From assembly GCA_024239075.1 (NCBI GenBank), contig JANBVI010000057.1, forward strand, positions 62,001 through 126,000: 64,000 bases of DNA, read 5' to 3'. Positions within the stretch are counted from its first letter, which is position 1. The number at the start of each line of letters is the position of its first letter. The DNA comes from Fischerella sp. CENA71 (GTDB taxonomy: Bacteria > Cyanobacteriota > Cyanobacteriia > Cyanobacteriales > Nostocaceae). The notes under the pieces are model-generated. The model was not told the origin of the DNA. It saw only the letters and a program-made list of their open reading frames with translations, and did no database searches. The translations under genes and the position numbers were made by a program. Positions 48,999 through 58,757 of the stretch are shown here, in pieces.

Positions 48999-49754
48999 AT
49001 GCTCCATCTCCTAAACTTCTTCAATTCTGTTACTCTTGCCGAATTAGAAGTAGGAAATCATTTCTACTGGCAATTGGGTAATCTAAAAGTACATGGACAA
49101 GTTTTTCTTACCTCTTGGTTCGTGATTGCTATTTTAGTAGTGGCTTCAATTGCCGCTACTCGCAATGTCCAAAGAATTCCCAGTGGCATACAGAATTTTA
49201 TGGAATATGCCCTGGAATTTATTCGGGATTTGACAAAAAACCAACTAGGTGAGAAAGAATATCGTCCTTGGGTGCCTTTTATCGGCACATTGTTTCTGTT
49301 TATTTTTGTATCCAATTGGTCAGGCGCGTTAATTCCTTGGAAGCTCATCAAACTCCCATCTGGTGAATTAGCGGCACCGACAAATGACATCAATACGACA
49401 GTAGCACTGGCGTTATTGACTTCTTTAGCTTACTTTTACGCAGGTTTTAGCAAACGCGGTTTGGGTTACTTCAAGAAGTATATCGAACCAACACCAGTGC
49501 TATTACCAATCGCGATTCTAGAAGATTTCACCAAACCTCTTTCCCTAAGCTTCCGTCTTTTTGGAAACATTTTGGCGGATGAATTAGTGGTGGCGGTACT
49601 AGTTCTATTAGTCCCTCTATTTGTTCCTCTACCTGTGATGGCTCTTGGTTTGTTTACTAGTGCCATTCAAGCCCTGGTTTTTGCTACCCTTGCAGGGGCT
49701 TATATTCACGAGGCCATGGAGGGACATGGTGATGAAGGACATGAGGAACATTAG
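48999..49754 (+). CDS. atpI: ATP synthase F0 subunit a
   Basis: Subunit a forms the proton half-channels next to the c-ring. The 251-residue protein has five to six membrane segments and the essential arginine in the [13 protein letters not shown] motif near residue 190. [20 protein letters not shown] is the other hallmark. The name atpI follows cyanobacterial use (atpB in E. coli). It ends with a His/Glu-rich tail ([11 protein letters not shown]). The c-subunit gene follows 113 bp downstream. Confidence 0.97.
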   Translation: MLHLLNFFNSVTLAELEVGNHFYWQLGNLKVHGQVFLTSWFVIAILVVASIAATRNVQRIPSGIQNFMEYALEFIRDLTKNQLGEKEYRPWVPFIGTLFLFIFVSNWSGALIPWKLIKLPSGELAAPTNDINTTVALALLTSLAYFYAGFSKRGLGYFKKYIEPTPVLLPIAILEDFTKPLSLSFRLFGNILADELVVAVLVLLVPLFVPLPVMALGLFTSAIQALVFATLAGAYIHEAMEGHGDEGHEEH

Positions 49755-49816
49755 AACCCTCAGTTGATGTAATTTTAGATTTTGAAACTGGATATTTAAT
49801 TCAGTAACAAATCTAA

Positions 49817-50113
<297 letters not shown>

Positions 50114-50177
50114 TCTCTGAAACTTATTCTTTTGAGAGACGTGATGACTCATACCAATTTTGGATTTTAGATTTTGC

Positions 50178-50217
50178 GAAAAGTTTGAGCGCCGGATTCC
50201 GGCGATCAAAACTTTTC
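50178..50217. repeat. 40-bp hairpin repeat between atpH and atpG
   Basis: GAAAAGTTTGAGCGCCGGA pairs with the complementary right arm TCCGGCGATCAAAACTTTTC, with one or two mismatches. Nearly the same sequence occurs in the opposite orientation at 54891-54930, each flanked by ttttagattttgc. It may end or stabilise the atpH message. Confidence 0.85.
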
Positions 50218-50389
50218 AAAAAGAATTTTGGATTAAAAGCTTTTCTCAAAAAGCTGTATTAATTCATTTCAAAATGATACTAATTATCCTAATTTGGTAT
50301 CACGTCTCTGAGAGTAGATTTAACCTTAATTAAAGGTAAATCAAAATTGCTAGCCACAAAAACTGCTGTTACAGCCAAAGAGGAGAGAA

Positions 50390-50821
50390 ATGTTTGATTT
50401 CGATGCTACCTTGCCCTTAATGGCATTGCAGTTCCTGCTGTTGGCAGCTGTTTTAAATGTGATTTTCTACAAGCCATTGACCAAGGTACTGGACGATCGC
50501 GATAATTACATCCGAACGAATAACCTTGAAGCTCGCGAACGCTTGGCTAAAGCCGAGCGATTGACCAAGGAATATGAGCAACAGCTAGCAGAAGCACGCA
50601 GGCAATCTCAAAATGTCATTGCCCAGGCTCAGACTGAAGCTCAAAAAATTACTGCCGAGAAAATCGCTGAAGCCCAAAAAGAAGCTCAGGCGCAACGAGA
50701 ACAAGTGGCTCAAGAAATAGAACAGCAAAAGCAGGAAGCTTTACGTTCCTTGGAGCAACAGGTAGATGCCTTCAGCAGGCAGATTCTGGAAAAACTCTTG
50801 GGACCTTCTTTAGTCAAATAG
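50390..50821 (+). CDS. atpG: ATP synthase F0 subunit b'
   Basis: Photosynthetic organisms use two different b subunits. The 143-residue b' has one membrane segment near the N-terminus (about 8-26, [19 protein letters not shown]) and a long Ala/Glu/Gln-rich coiled coil to the C-terminus that contacts delta and alpha. [16 protein letters not shown] is the conserved hinge. It lies upstream of atpF, the usual order. Paired b and b' form the peripheral stalk. Confidence 0.96.
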   Translation: MFDFDATLPLMALQFLLLAAVLNVIFYKPLTKVLDDRDNYIRTNNLEARERLAKAERLTKEYEQQLAEARRQSQNVIAQAQTEAQKITAEKIAEAQKEAQAQREQVAQEIEQQKQEALRSLEQQVDAFSRQILEKLLGPSLVK

Positions 50822-50985
50822 TCAAATAAAAGTGACTGTTGATAGCTCACAACATCGGTTCCAAAAAGTATTTGCGCTGCGGGGCATTCGTCCGGTGAGC
50901 GCTGAATTAAGTGTCACATATTGGCACTTTTTTCCTTTGGGGAAAGTTCTAACTTACGATTAGCAAGGGAGCAGCGCAGTTGTAG

Positions 50986-51531
50986 ATGGGTATTGTAGGA
51001 ACTGTCTTATTATTAGCCACAGAGGCGGCAGAAGCAGAATCGCCAGGCGGTTTTGGTCTAGACTTTAACATTCTTGAAACCAATATAATTAACCTGGCAA
51101 TTCTAGTTGGTGTTTTATTTTACTTTGGGCGTAAAGTTATCAGTAACACCCTCAGCGAGCGACGCTCAAATATTGAAACTGCAATTCGGGAAGCTGAAGA
51201 GCGTGCTCAAGAAGCAGCAGCCCAACTTTCCGACGTGCAACAAAATTTGACCCAGGCACAAGCAGAAGCGCAACAAATCCGCAAAGCTGCCGAAGAAAAC
51301 GCTCGTTCAGCTCGTGAAGCAATTTTGGCACGGGCGGCAGAGGAAGTGGAACGAATGAAAGAAACTGCTGCCCGTGATTTAGACACAGAAAGAGAGCGAG
51401 CGTTTGCCGAACTGCGGCAACGGGTAGTGGCCATGGCATTGCAAAAAGCCGAGTCGGAACTCCGCAGTGGAATTGGCGACGATGCTCAACAAGCATTGAT
51501 TGATCGTAGTATCGCGCTACTGGGAGGCTAG
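50986..51531 (+). CDS. atpF: ATP synthase F0 subunit b
   Basis: The 181-residue protein has a short N-terminus, one membrane segment (about 28-48, [18 protein letters not shown]) and a long charged helix ([18 protein letters not shown]) forming the peripheral stalk. The C-terminus is the delta-binding part. The stop lies 2 bp before the atpD start, so translation is coupled. It pairs with b'. The start ATG 50986 follows a stop in the same frame; a GGGAG lies about 15 nt upstream. Confidence 0.96.
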   Translation: MGIVGTVLLLATEAAEAESPGGFGLDFNILETNIINLAILVGVLFYFGRKVISNTLSERRSNIETAIREAEERAQEAAAQLSDVQQNLTQAQAEAQQIRKAAEENARSAREAILARAAEEVERMKETAARDLDTERERAFAELRQRVVAMALQKAESELRSGIGDDAQQALIDRSIALLGG

Positions 51532-51533
51532 AA

Positions 51534-52088
51534 ATGACAAGCAATGCAGGATTATCAGAAGTAGCCCTGCCTTATGCAGAGGCTTTGATGTCGGTAGCGC
51601 AATCAAATAATTTGACAGAAGAGTTCGGCGAAGACATTCGTGCTTTGCTGAACTTGTTGTCTAGCAGTGAGGAACTAAAACAGTTTCTCAATAACCCATT
51701 TATCCAGACAGAGGATAGAAAAGCAGTTCTCAAACGGATTTTGGGTGAAGGTGCTAACACTTACTTCCGTAATTTTTTAATGCTGTTGGTAGATAGACGG
51801 CGCATTATGCTGTTGGAAGATGTTTGCCGACAATATTTAGCACTGTTGCGGCAACTCAAACAAACAGTGTTAGCAGAAGTGGTTTCTGCTGTTCCTCTGA
51901 GCGAAGACCAGTCCGCAGCAGTCAGACAAAAGGTCATCGCGATGACCAATGCTCGCGAAGTAGAGCTAGAAACCAGAATCGACCCTGACATTATTGGTGG
52001 TGTCATTATCAAAGTAGGTTCTCAGGTAATTGACGCTAGTTTGCGGGGTCAACTGCGTCGCCTGTCTTTGCGCTTAACAAGCGCCTAA
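51534..52088 (+). CDS. atpD: ATP synthase F1 subunit delta
   Basis: Subunit delta joins the top of F1 to the b/b' stalk. The 184-residue protein has the N-terminal helical domain (VALPYAEALMSVAQSNNLTE) and the C-terminal signature IDPDIIGGVIIKVGSQVIDAS followed by LRGQLRRL. In E. coli naming it is atpH. Only 2 bp separate it from atpF. A 119-bp gap with AACCACTAACC repeats then precedes atpA. Confidence 0.97.
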   Translation: MTSNAGLSEVALPYAEALMSVAQSNNLTEEFGEDIRALLNLLSSSEELKQFLNNPFIQTEDRKAVLKRILGEGANTYFRNFLMLLVDRRRIMLLEDVCRQYLALLRQLKQTVLAEVVSAVPLSEDQSAAVRQKVIAMTNAREVELETRIDPDIIGGVIIKVGSQVIDASLRGQLRRLSLRLTSA

Positions 52089-52234
52089 ACTAATTTTGGA
52101 TTTTGGATTAGTGATAGTTGATGGTTGGTTATTGGTTAAGGAAAATGCTCATTAACTACTAACCACTAACCACTAACTCTAAAACCTAAAATTCTTCTTC
52201 ACTCCTGTTGTCTCACCAAAAACAAGATAGACAA

Positions 52235-53755
52235 ATGGCAATTAGCATCAGACCTGACGAAATTAGCAGCATTATTCAGCAACAAATCGAGCAATACGAC
52301 CAACAAGTCAAAGTTGCTAACGTTGGTACAGTTTTGCAAATCGGTGACGGTATTGCCCGTGTTTATGGTCTAGAAAAGGCCATGGCTGGGGAATTGTTAG
52401 AATTTGAAGATGGTACAGTCGGCATCGCCCTCAACCTAGAAGAAGACAACGTTGGTGCGGTGTTGATGGGTGAAGGTCACTCAATTCAAGAAGGCAGCAC
52501 CGTTACCGCTACTGGTAAAATCGCTCAGGTCCCTGTAGGGGAAGCCTTGGTTGGACGCGTTGTCGATGCTTTGGGTCGGGCAATTGATGGTAAAGGTGAA
52601 ATCAAGACAGCAGAAAGCCGTTTACTTGAATCTCCCGCGCCTGGTATTGTTGCTCGTCGGTCAGTACACGAACCGATGCAAACTGGAATCACCGCGATTG
52701 ACGCGATGATTCCTATTGGTCGTGGTCAACGGGAATTGATTATTGGCGACCGTCAGACTGGGAAATCAGCGATCGCGATCGATACAATCATCAACCAAAA
52801 AGAAGAAGATGTAATTTGTGTTTATGTAGCGATCGGTCAAAAAGCTTCTACTGTCGCCAACGTCGTCCAGACTCTGCAAGAGAAAGGCGCACTAGACTAC
52901 ACCATCGTTGTTGCTGCTAACGCCAGTGAACCTGCATCTCTACAATACCTGGCTCCTTATACTGGGGCGTCAATTGCTGAGTACTTCATGTACAAAGGCA
53001 AAGCTACCCTAGTAATTTACGATGACCTCTCCAAACAAGCCGCAGCTTATCGGCAAATGTCCTTGCTGTTGCGTCGTCCACCCGGACGGGAAGCTTATCC
53101 TGGAGATGTCTTCTACCTCCACTCCCGCTTGTTGGAACGGGCAGCAAAACTCAGTGACGAATTGGGTAAAGGTAGCATGACCGCCCTCCCAATCATCGAA
53201 ACTCAAGCAGGTGACGTATCTGCTTACATTCCCACCAACGTGATTTCGATCACTGACGGTCAGATTTTCTTGTCTTCTGACTTATTCAACGCTGGTATTC
53301 GTCCGGCTATTAACCCTGGTATTTCCGTATCCCGTGTGGGTTCTGCGGCTCAAACCAAGGCAATGAAGAAAGTAGCTGGGAAGTTGAAGCTAGAGTTGGC
53401 TCAATTTGACGAATTACAAGCTTTCTCTCAATTTGCTTCTGACCTTGATAAAGCCACTCAAGACCAGTTGGCACGGGGTCAGCGCTTGCGGGAACTCCTC
53501 AAACAGCCCCAAAATTCGCCTTTATCAGTGTACGAGCAAGTAGCCATTCTCTATGCCGGTCTGAACGGTTATTTAGATGACATTCCTACCGATAAAGTTA
53601 CTGCTTTCGCTAAAGGTCTGCGGGAATACCTCAAGACCAGCAAACCTCAGTACGTCCAAGGTGTGCAAACACAAAAAGCACTAGGTGACAGTGAAGAAGC
53701 AGCTTTAAAAGAAGGCATCAATGAATACAAGAAGACCTTCTTGGCAACAGCATAG
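52235..53755 (+). CDS. atpA: ATP synthase F1 subunit alpha
   Basis: The alpha subunit carries the non-catalytic nucleotide sites. The 506-residue protein (from ATG 52235, [20 protein letters not shown]; a TTG 27 bp earlier is not needed) has the P-loop [13 protein letters not shown] (about 169-181), the [19 protein letters not shown] stretch (about 262-280) and the [17 protein letters not shown] signature (about 360-376). Length is standard. Downstream of it are six AATGACT tandem repeats and then the gamma gene. Confidence 0.98.
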   Translation: MAISIRPDEISSIIQQQIEQYDQQVKVANVGTVLQIGDGIARVYGLEKAMAGELLEFEDGTVGIALNLEEDNVGAVLMGEGHSIQEGSTVTATGKIAQVPVGEALVGRVVDALGRAIDGKGEIKTAESRLLESPAPGIVARRSVHEPMQTGITAIDAMIPIGRGQRELIIGDRQTGKSAIAIDTIINQKEEDVICVYVAIGQKASTVANVVQTLQEKGALDYTIVVAANASEPASLQYLAPYTGASIAEYFMYKGKATLVIYDDLSKQAAAYRQMSLLLRRPPGREAYPGDVFYLHSRLLERAAKLSDELGKGSMTALPIIETQAGDVSAYIPTNVISITDGQIFLSSDLFNAGIRPAINPGISVSRVGSAAQTKAMKKVAGKLKLELAQFDELQAFSQFASDLDKATQDQLARGQRLRELLKQPQNSPLSVYEQVAILYAGLNGYLDDIPTDKVTAFAKGLREYLKTSKPQYVQGVQTQKALGDSEEAALKEGINEYKKTFLATA

Positions 53756-53820
53756 ATAGTCATTGGTAGACGCGATGAATCGCGTCTGTACAATAGTCAT
53801 TGGTCATTGAGTAAATAACT

Positions 53821-53862
53821 AATGACTAATGACTAATGACTAATGACTAATGACTAATGACT
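53821..53862. repeat. six tandem AATGACT heptamers upstream of atpC
   Basis: Six perfect copies of a 7-bp unit end 13 bp before the gamma-subunit start codon. They lie between the alpha and gamma genes and precede the AAGGA ribosome site. Confidence 0.95.
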
Positions 53863-53875
53863 AAGGACAAAGATT

Positions 53876-54823
53876 ATGGCTAATCTCAAAGCAATACGCG
53901 ATCGCATTCAATCGGTAAAAAATACCAAAAAAATTACAGAAGCCATGCGGCTGGTGGCTGCTGCAAGGGTACGTCGCGCCCAAGAGCAGGTATTAGCCAC
54001 TCGCCCCTTCGCTGATCGTCTAGCCCAGGTACTCTACGGTTTACAAGCTCGTTTACAGTTTGAAGACGCTAACTCGCCTCTGCTGAGAAAACGGGAAGTT
54101 AAATCAGTAGGGATATTGGTTGTCTCAGGCGATCGCGGTCTTTGTGGCGGTTACAACACCAATGTCATCAAGCGCGCGGAAAATCGGATCAAGGAACTCA
54201 AAGCAGAAGGTATCAATTATAAATTAGTACTGGTAGGACGAAAAGCTACACAGTACTTCCAACGTCGTGATCAACCAATCGATGCAACCTACACTGGTTT
54301 AGAACAAATCCCGACCGCAGGAGAAGCCTCTAATATTGCCAATGAGTTGCTTTCCCTGTTTTTATCAGAAAGCGTAGATCGTGTTGAATTGATTTACACT
54401 CGCTTTGTGTCTCTGGTTAGTTCTCGGCCAGTAGTGCAAACTTTACTTCCCCTTGATACCCAAGGTTTAGAAACCGCAGATGACGAAATCTTTCGTTTGA
54501 CTACTCGCGGTGGTCGATTTGAAGTTGAACGGCAAAAAGTTACAGCCCAAACTCGCGCTTTACCTCGCGACATGATCTTTGAGCAAGATCCAGCACAAAT
54601 TTTGGATTCTCTGCTGTCTCTGTATTTGACTAACCAACTACTACGGGCGTTACAAGAATCCTCAGCTAGCGAACTAGCCGCCCGCATGACAGCGATGAGC
54701 AATGCTAGCGATAATGCTGGTGAATTAATCAATAGTCTGACTCTGTCTTACAACAAAGCACGACAAGCCGCAATTACTCAGGAAATTCTTGAGGTTGTAG
54801 GTGGTGCTCAAGCACTGGCCTAA
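53876..54823 (+). CDS. atpC: ATP synthase F1 subunit gamma
   Basis: Gamma is the rotor shaft that transmits proton flow to the catalytic sites. The 315-residue protein has the N-terminal helix [21 protein letters not shown], the central [10 protein letters not shown] block (about 85-94), the cyanobacterial insertion (about 195-235, without the plant-type regulatory cysteine pair), and the C-terminal helix ending [28 protein letters not shown] gives the ribosome site before ATG 53876. It is the last gene of this operon; beta and epsilon genes are, as usual, elsewhere. Confidence 0.97.
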   Translation: MANLKAIRDRIQSVKNTKKITEAMRLVAAARVRRAQEQVLATRPFADRLAQVLYGLQARLQFEDANSPLLRKREVKSVGILVVSGDRGLCGGYNTNVIKRAENRIKELKAEGINYKLVLVGRKATQYFQRRDQPIDATYTGLEQIPTAGEASNIANELLSLFLSESVDRVELIYTRFVSLVSSRPVVQTLLPLDTQGLETADDEIFRLTTRGGRFEVERQKVTAQTRALPRDMIFEQDPAQILDSLLSLYLTNQLLRALQESSASELAARMTAMSNASDNAGELINSLTLSYNKARQAAITQEILEVVGGAQALA

Positions 54824-54890
54824 GAAAAGATTTTAGATTTTAGATTGGAATTAGTACGGAATTTTCAATCCAAAATCGAAAATCCGTCTT

Positions 54891-54930
54891 GAAAAGCTTT
54901 GAGCGCCGGAAGCCAGCGCTCAAACTTTTC
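54891..54930. repeat. 40-bp hairpin repeat after atpC, inverted copy
   Basis: The arms are GAAAAGCTTTGAGCGCCGG and CCAGCGCTCAAACTTTTC with two mismatches. It is the reverse complement of the atpH-atpG hairpin including its flank (gcaaaatctaaaatttt). It lies about 65 bp after the atpC stop and could end the operon transcript. Confidence 0.85.
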
Positions 54931-54973
54931 GCAAAATCTAAAATTTTGAGTCGCAAACTTAAAAACTCCACAC

Positions 54974-54979
54974 TATAAT
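54974..54979 (+). promoter_or_regulatory. -10 element of the ssrA promoter
   Basis: TATAAT lies 19 bp before the mature tmRNA 5' end. The initial transcript is expected to start near 54986 and be trimmed by RNase P. A clear -35 at the right spacing is not seen. Confidence 0.6.
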
Positions 54980-54998
54980 AAAAGTATAGAATCCTCAT

Positions 54999-55384
54999 GG
55001 GTCCGTACCGGTTTTGACAGGCTGGCGAAAGCTTCTCTGTGATTCAGGTCGAGAGTGAGTCATCTCTCGGAAATCCAAGGCTCAAAAAAAAGTAAATGCG
55101 AACAACATCGTAAAATTTGCTCGTAAGGAAGCCCTTGTAGCTGCCTAATAGCCTCTTATAGGTCCGAGCGCTTCTAGTCTGACTCCGTTAAGGGCTAGAG
55201 GCAAACCCCAACGGATGCGCTAGTATGTTCCCTCTGGTGGACTTATTAGCAAAGACTTTACCAGAGCATCCTACCGTTCGGGATAATGAACGTTCCCCGC
55301 CTTGAGGGTAAGAAAGGCTAAACCTGTGAATGAGTGGAGGGTCAATACCCAGTTTGGACAGCAGTTCGACTCTGCTCGGATCCA
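54999..55384 (+). ncRNA. ssrA: tmRNA (one-piece)
   Basis: tmRNA rescues stalled ribosomes and tags their products for proteolysis. The 386-nt RNA starts GGGTCCGTACCGGTTTTGAC and its 3' side ends AGTTCGACTCTGCTCGGATC then C and A. The acceptor stem pairs GGGTCCG with CGGATCC; the T arm is intact. The tag reads ANNIVKFARKEALVAA followed by TAA and TAG, the type found in Nostocales. The genome has CTA after the discriminator A (55385-55387), so CCA must be added after transcription. A -10 element (TATAAT, 54974) and a terminator (55398) frame it. Confidence 0.98.
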
Positions 55385-55397
55385 CTAAATAAAAAGC

Positions 55398-55431
55398 AAA
55401 TCCACCTAAAATAATTAGGTGGATTTTGTTT
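55398..55431 (+). terminator. rho-independent terminator of ssrA
   Basis: AAATCCACCTAA (55398-55409) pairs with TTAGGTGGATTT (55415-55426) around a 5-nt loop, followed by TGTTTATTT. It lies 14 bp after the mature tmRNA end. Confidence 0.85.
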
Positions 55432-55714
55432 ATTTGGTACTTTGAATGAGTGGCAGGATTGCTCTGGCGGGAAATCGCACTCCTGACGCACCCTACCAAT
55501 TAGATGTTTTTTATTGGGAAGTCAGTAAGGCGATCGCACTGTGCAAGTCAAACCCTGGAAAATAGCAACTCTGGGTTTGCAGTTGGTAATTAGTTGCCTG
55601 TAACTAGTAAATCAATAACTGCTGTTTTTTGAATAACCAGACTTCGGGAAGGCAATAGGGAAGATAATCTTGGATATCGGAATAACTGGTTACGCTGAAG
55701 GGGTGACGAAGAGT
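55432..55714. other. gap between ssrA and the transposase remnant
   Basis: About 280 bp without a convincing gene. The end of the insertion sequence should lie in its second half, but terminal inverted repeats could not be recognised with certainty. Confidence 0.4.
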
Positions 55715-57298
55715 CTACAAAGTAGACTGGATAAGAGTCATAGCCCGTAGACCTTGCTGAAAATAGGTTAGTTTGCTGGGCTTCAAACGCATCAATTCAT
55801 GAGCTAAATCAGCCCAAAACCATCCGTGAGAGGTTAAGGTAATTGCACGTTTGTCAAGAGGGTGCAGGAAAAGGGGATAAATCCAGCTTGGAGACTGGCT
55901 TTCGCAGAGATTTGACTACTCCTAAATCTTGATTTTCTTTGGCAGCGAAATATTTAACGGGGTCATCAGCGTTACCTTTATCATAAGCAACGCTGAAATG
56001 ATACAAACCTCGATAAATCATTTCCAAAGAAATGCGGTCAAATGGTAAAGATAATTCATCCGCAACTGCATCGCCTAAATCAACTAACACAGCATAAAAT
56101 AGCCAAGTAGCCCATACTTGTAACTTGACTCCATTAATAGAACCAGTCCACAAATAAGATAATCCTAATAAACGTTTAACAGAATAAAAAGCTTCTTCAA
56201 TTCTCCATCTTCGTCCATATAAGTCAGCGACGGCGTAGGGAGGTAAAATTTGAGGGTCAAGAACAGAAGTAATATAAGAATAGCTAGTTTTACCAACTTT
56301 TATTTCGATTAAACGTAAAGTGAGAAGTGGTGCGCCACGACGAACAGTACCTAATTGGATTAATCGGTCTTTAACTAAGTGGTCATAACTAAAAATTTTT
56401 AAATACTTAATAGCTGCTTTAGCTTTTAAACGAGTAATAAAATGAACTTCTTGGTCAATAAGTTGTTGAAAAAAATGAAAATGATAAAAACCTCTGTCAC
56501 AGTTTTCTCCTTTGAAAAAAGAGCGAAGCCTAGCACGGGCAAAGCTTTGCCCGTGCCACCACCTAGATAAATCAAGGGGCTTGTCGAATAATTTAAAAAG
56601 GCTTCGCTCTTTTTTAAATTTATGAATCGAAGGTCAAGTAAAATCAGAGTTTTAGCAGATAATAAATTCAGTAGTGGAAGCTCAAAATTAGTTTCTGAAG
56701 CGGCGGGATTAGTGTGGAACCAAACCTCAATGGGTAAACGAGTAACCAAATCAATAACTGTACAGATTTTTCCGGCTAACTGACCTGTTTTCAAGTCCTC
56801 CAGACTTTTTAGCTTGAGAAATAAAGCTTCTAATGTAGAGCCATCAGCTATCCATATCCGGTCAAAATGCTTGAGGGTAAACTTAATGCTATCTGGAAGC
56901 GGTCGTCTGAGCCTTTGTTGCCAATTGAGATGTAATTGAGGTATTAAATCTTTAAATACTCGCTCAAATAACTCAGATGGAAATACTAAAAATCTTTCTG
57001 AAAGTGATTTTTGAGCAATTGTTGTGGCACGACACCATAATAAATCTTCCCTTGCTAATAATCTAGTTAATTCTTGTACACCAGGAACTTGCCGCCACAA
57101 CAGTGTTAGCACTACTGCTACCATCAAAGATAAATTGAGAACTCTATCTCGCAATCCTAATTGCTTATAATATTTTTGTTGAGCAAAGATAGCAGGAGTT
57201 AATAAAGCTTCTAATTGTTGAGAGATAGCTTCATTATTTATGCTAGGAGTGTTGTGCCGTTGTGCATGGTCAGAGTTTCGTTTTGCAGCTTTAGGCAT
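55715..57298 (-). pseudogene. IS4-family-like transposase gene, interrupted and frameshifted
   Basis: The start MPKAAKRNSDHAQRHNTPSI and RDRVLNLSLMVAVVLTLLWR open a transposase with the catalytic blocks WIADGSTLEALF, LILLDRGFYHFHFF and the YAVADLYGRRWRIEEAFYSV (Y-(2)R-(3)E-(6)K type) motif. The gene runs to a stop at 55715 (C-terminal RAMTLIQSTL). Two lesions are visible. A 137-bp insertion (133-bp element plus a 4-bp duplication) sits between LLD and RGF. A frameshift near 55855 splits SPFPAPS from DKRAITLTSHGW. Removing the insertion restores one frame for most of the gene, giving about 480 codons in total, a usual IS4 length. Confidence 0.85.
56500..56632. mobile_element. 133-bp nested palindromic element inserted in the transposase gene
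   Basis: GTCA occurs at 56496-56499 and 56633-56636, flanking the element as a 4-bp target duplication. Inside are inverted arms AAAAAAGAGCGAAGCCT (56515-56531) and AGGCTTCGCTCTTTTTT (56599-56615). A 24-bp perfect palindrome with half GCACGGGCAAAG sits at 56533-56556. Deleting one GTCA plus the element gives a continuous LLDRGFYHF reading. No coding capacity. Confidence 0.85.
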
Positions 57299-57429
57299 GG
57301 TAGTAAACTCAGTTTTCTATCACCTGGTTTGATTACTGAATTTACCTAACAATGTGGTTCAATTCTTCCCAAGTTATTGTGTTGTTACAATACTTTTTCG
57401 TTCCATATTTTATCTGCTAAGAATTTTGA

Positions 57430-57600
57430 TGATAATGATAATCAAAAAGAGGGGGAAGGAGGCGAGCGACGCTCGCCTCCTTCCCCCTCCCTCACCGCAT
57501 GATTATCATTTTTATTTATATAAGTTTGAGTATTTTAGCTCATTGACAAAATACACTTTAATCTAACCCCTCACGAGTGGCCCAAAACTCCATGGCTCCC
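57430..57600. mobile_element. palindromic element, copy A
   Basis: A 39-nt palindrome (57450-57488, left half AGGGGGAAGGAGGCGAGCG, only the centre base unpaired) is framed by AATGATAATCA (57435-57445) and TGATTATCATT (57500-57510). It continues into ttgagtattttagctcattgacaaaat. Copy B at 57775-57920 has the same order. Confidence 0.8.
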
Positions 57601-57773
57601 ACCCACAAAGACCCATATAAACCAACCCAAAAAGCACTATGTCGGCGATGTAATCGCTTTAATTCTTTGAGACGACCAACATATTTTTGGAGTCCCATTT
57701 TCCGAGAACTACGACCAGATAAAACAGCACAAGTATAGGCAATAGCAATGAAGATAAGCCATATCAAAAACTT
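57558..57773 (-). pseudogene. C-terminal fragment of a second transposase
   Basis: The frame reads FLIWLIFIAIAYTCAVLSG, RSSRKMGLQKYVGRLKELKR, LHRRHSAFWVGLYGSLWVG and ends MEFWATREGLD. C-termini with a hydrophobic stretch followed by this Arg/Leu-rich helix are familiar in cyanobacterial IS4-like transposases of a different group from the one upstream. The N-terminal part is missing; its place is taken by palindromic element copy B. The fragment lies between two related palindromic elements. Confidence 0.65.
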
Positions 57774-57774
57774 T

Positions 57775-57920
57775 TTTGATAATGATAATAAAATATTGGG
57801 GGAAGGTGGCGAGCGTCGCTCGCCTCCTTCCCCCACCCCCAGCTACGATTATCATTTTCACTAACTTTTTTTGAGTATTTTAGCTGATTGACAAAATGCA
57901 CTTTTTCTTAACCTGTCACG
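57775..57920. mobile_element. palindromic element, copy B
   Basis: A 37-nt palindrome (57798-57834, left half GGGGGAAGGTGGCGAGCG) with the same GATAATGATAAT lead and GATTATCATT follow-up as copy A, then tgagtattttagctgattgacaaaat. Direct repeat of copy A, about 345 bp downstream. Confidence 0.8.
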
Positions 57921-58234
57921 GGTGCCCACAAATTGGTTTGTAGAGACGCGATATATCGCGTCTCTACAGGGTCTGTATTTGTATCAGATTTTTTGTGAGG
58001 GCATGGCAATTTGTGCGATCGCCCTCTACACTTCTGTCATTAATTGAATTGGTATAAGAAGCGTAAATTCAATTACCAGGTGTGCAAAACCCTACTTTAT
58101 AATTCGTGTTGTCTGTATTTTCACTACATCAAACTTGAGGCAATATTGTGAATGTCAGCAGTTAAAGGAATTTAAAAACTGCTAAGTCTAAACAAAACAG
58201 CTATCAAGTTATCAATGCAGAGGTGAATGATATT
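57921..58234. other. intergenic region before the small heat-shock gene, with a 30-bp palindrome
   Basis: 57939-57968 is a perfect 30-bp palindrome with half TGTAGAGACGCGATA, of the widespread GTAGAGACGC family. The rest is AT-rich and should hold the heat-shock gene promoter. No coding sequence is seen. Confidence 0.75.
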
Positions 58235-58735
58235 ATGATGATTCGCTACTTGCAACCAATCCGCGAACTAGAAAACTTGCGTCGCCAAATGGATTTAGTT
58301 TTTGATGAACTCTCAGCACAAACTACTCAAACAAACGATACATCAACAGCTTGGGTTCCTGCTGTAGAGTTAATTGATACGGGTGATAACTTGGTCTTCT
58401 ACGCACAATTACCTGGTATAACAGCTAAAAATCTGGATATACAGGTAACTCGTGATGCTGTAGCGATCGCAGGGGAACGTCAGCGTCAGCATCAGTCTGA
58501 AAATGCGAACTACCTGCACTCAGAGTTCCGCTATGGTAAGTTCCAGCGAGTTGTGAATTTGCCTGTTGCTGTGCAGAATGACAAAGTACAAGCAGACTTC
58601 CGCGATGGTATCTTGACTCTGACTCTTCCCAAAGTTGAAGAAGTCCGCAATCGCGTTGTGAAAATTAATTTAGGTGAAGCTACTGCTGATCAAAGCATAA
58701 ACACAACTGCTCAAACAGTTAACTCTCAAAACTAG
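58235..58735 (+). CDS. hspA: small heat shock protein, Hsp20 family
   Basis: Small heat-shock proteins hold unfolding proteins in large oligomers until Hsp70/ClpB act. The product is about 166 residues from ATG 58235 (AGAGGTG nine bases upstream; a GTG at 58223 is an alternative). It has a short N-terminal arm, the alpha-crystallin domain (about 38-140: NLVFYAQLPGI, YGKFQRVVNLPV, the GILTLTLPK strand) and a C-terminal tail rich in Asn/Thr/Gln (ATADQSINTTAQTVNSQN). It is a single gene. A hairpin with a T-rich follow-up ends its transcript. Confidence 0.93.
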   Translation: MMIRYLQPIRELENLRRQMDLVFDELSAQTTQTNDTSTAWVPAVELIDTGDNLVFYAQLPGITAKNLDIQVTRDAVAIAGERQRQHQSENANYLHSEFRYGKFQRVVNLPVAVQNDKVQADFRDGILTLTLPKVEEVRNRVVKINLGEATADQSINTTAQTVNSQN

Positions 58736-58757
58736 TGGGTTTGTAGTATGGACTTTA

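Noticed and set aside
57774-57836. N-terminal part of the 92-codon minus-strand frame (MGEGGERRSPPSPN)
   Set aside because: These codons come from palindromic element copy B and not from the transposase; only the part from about 57773 down matches a transposase C-terminus.
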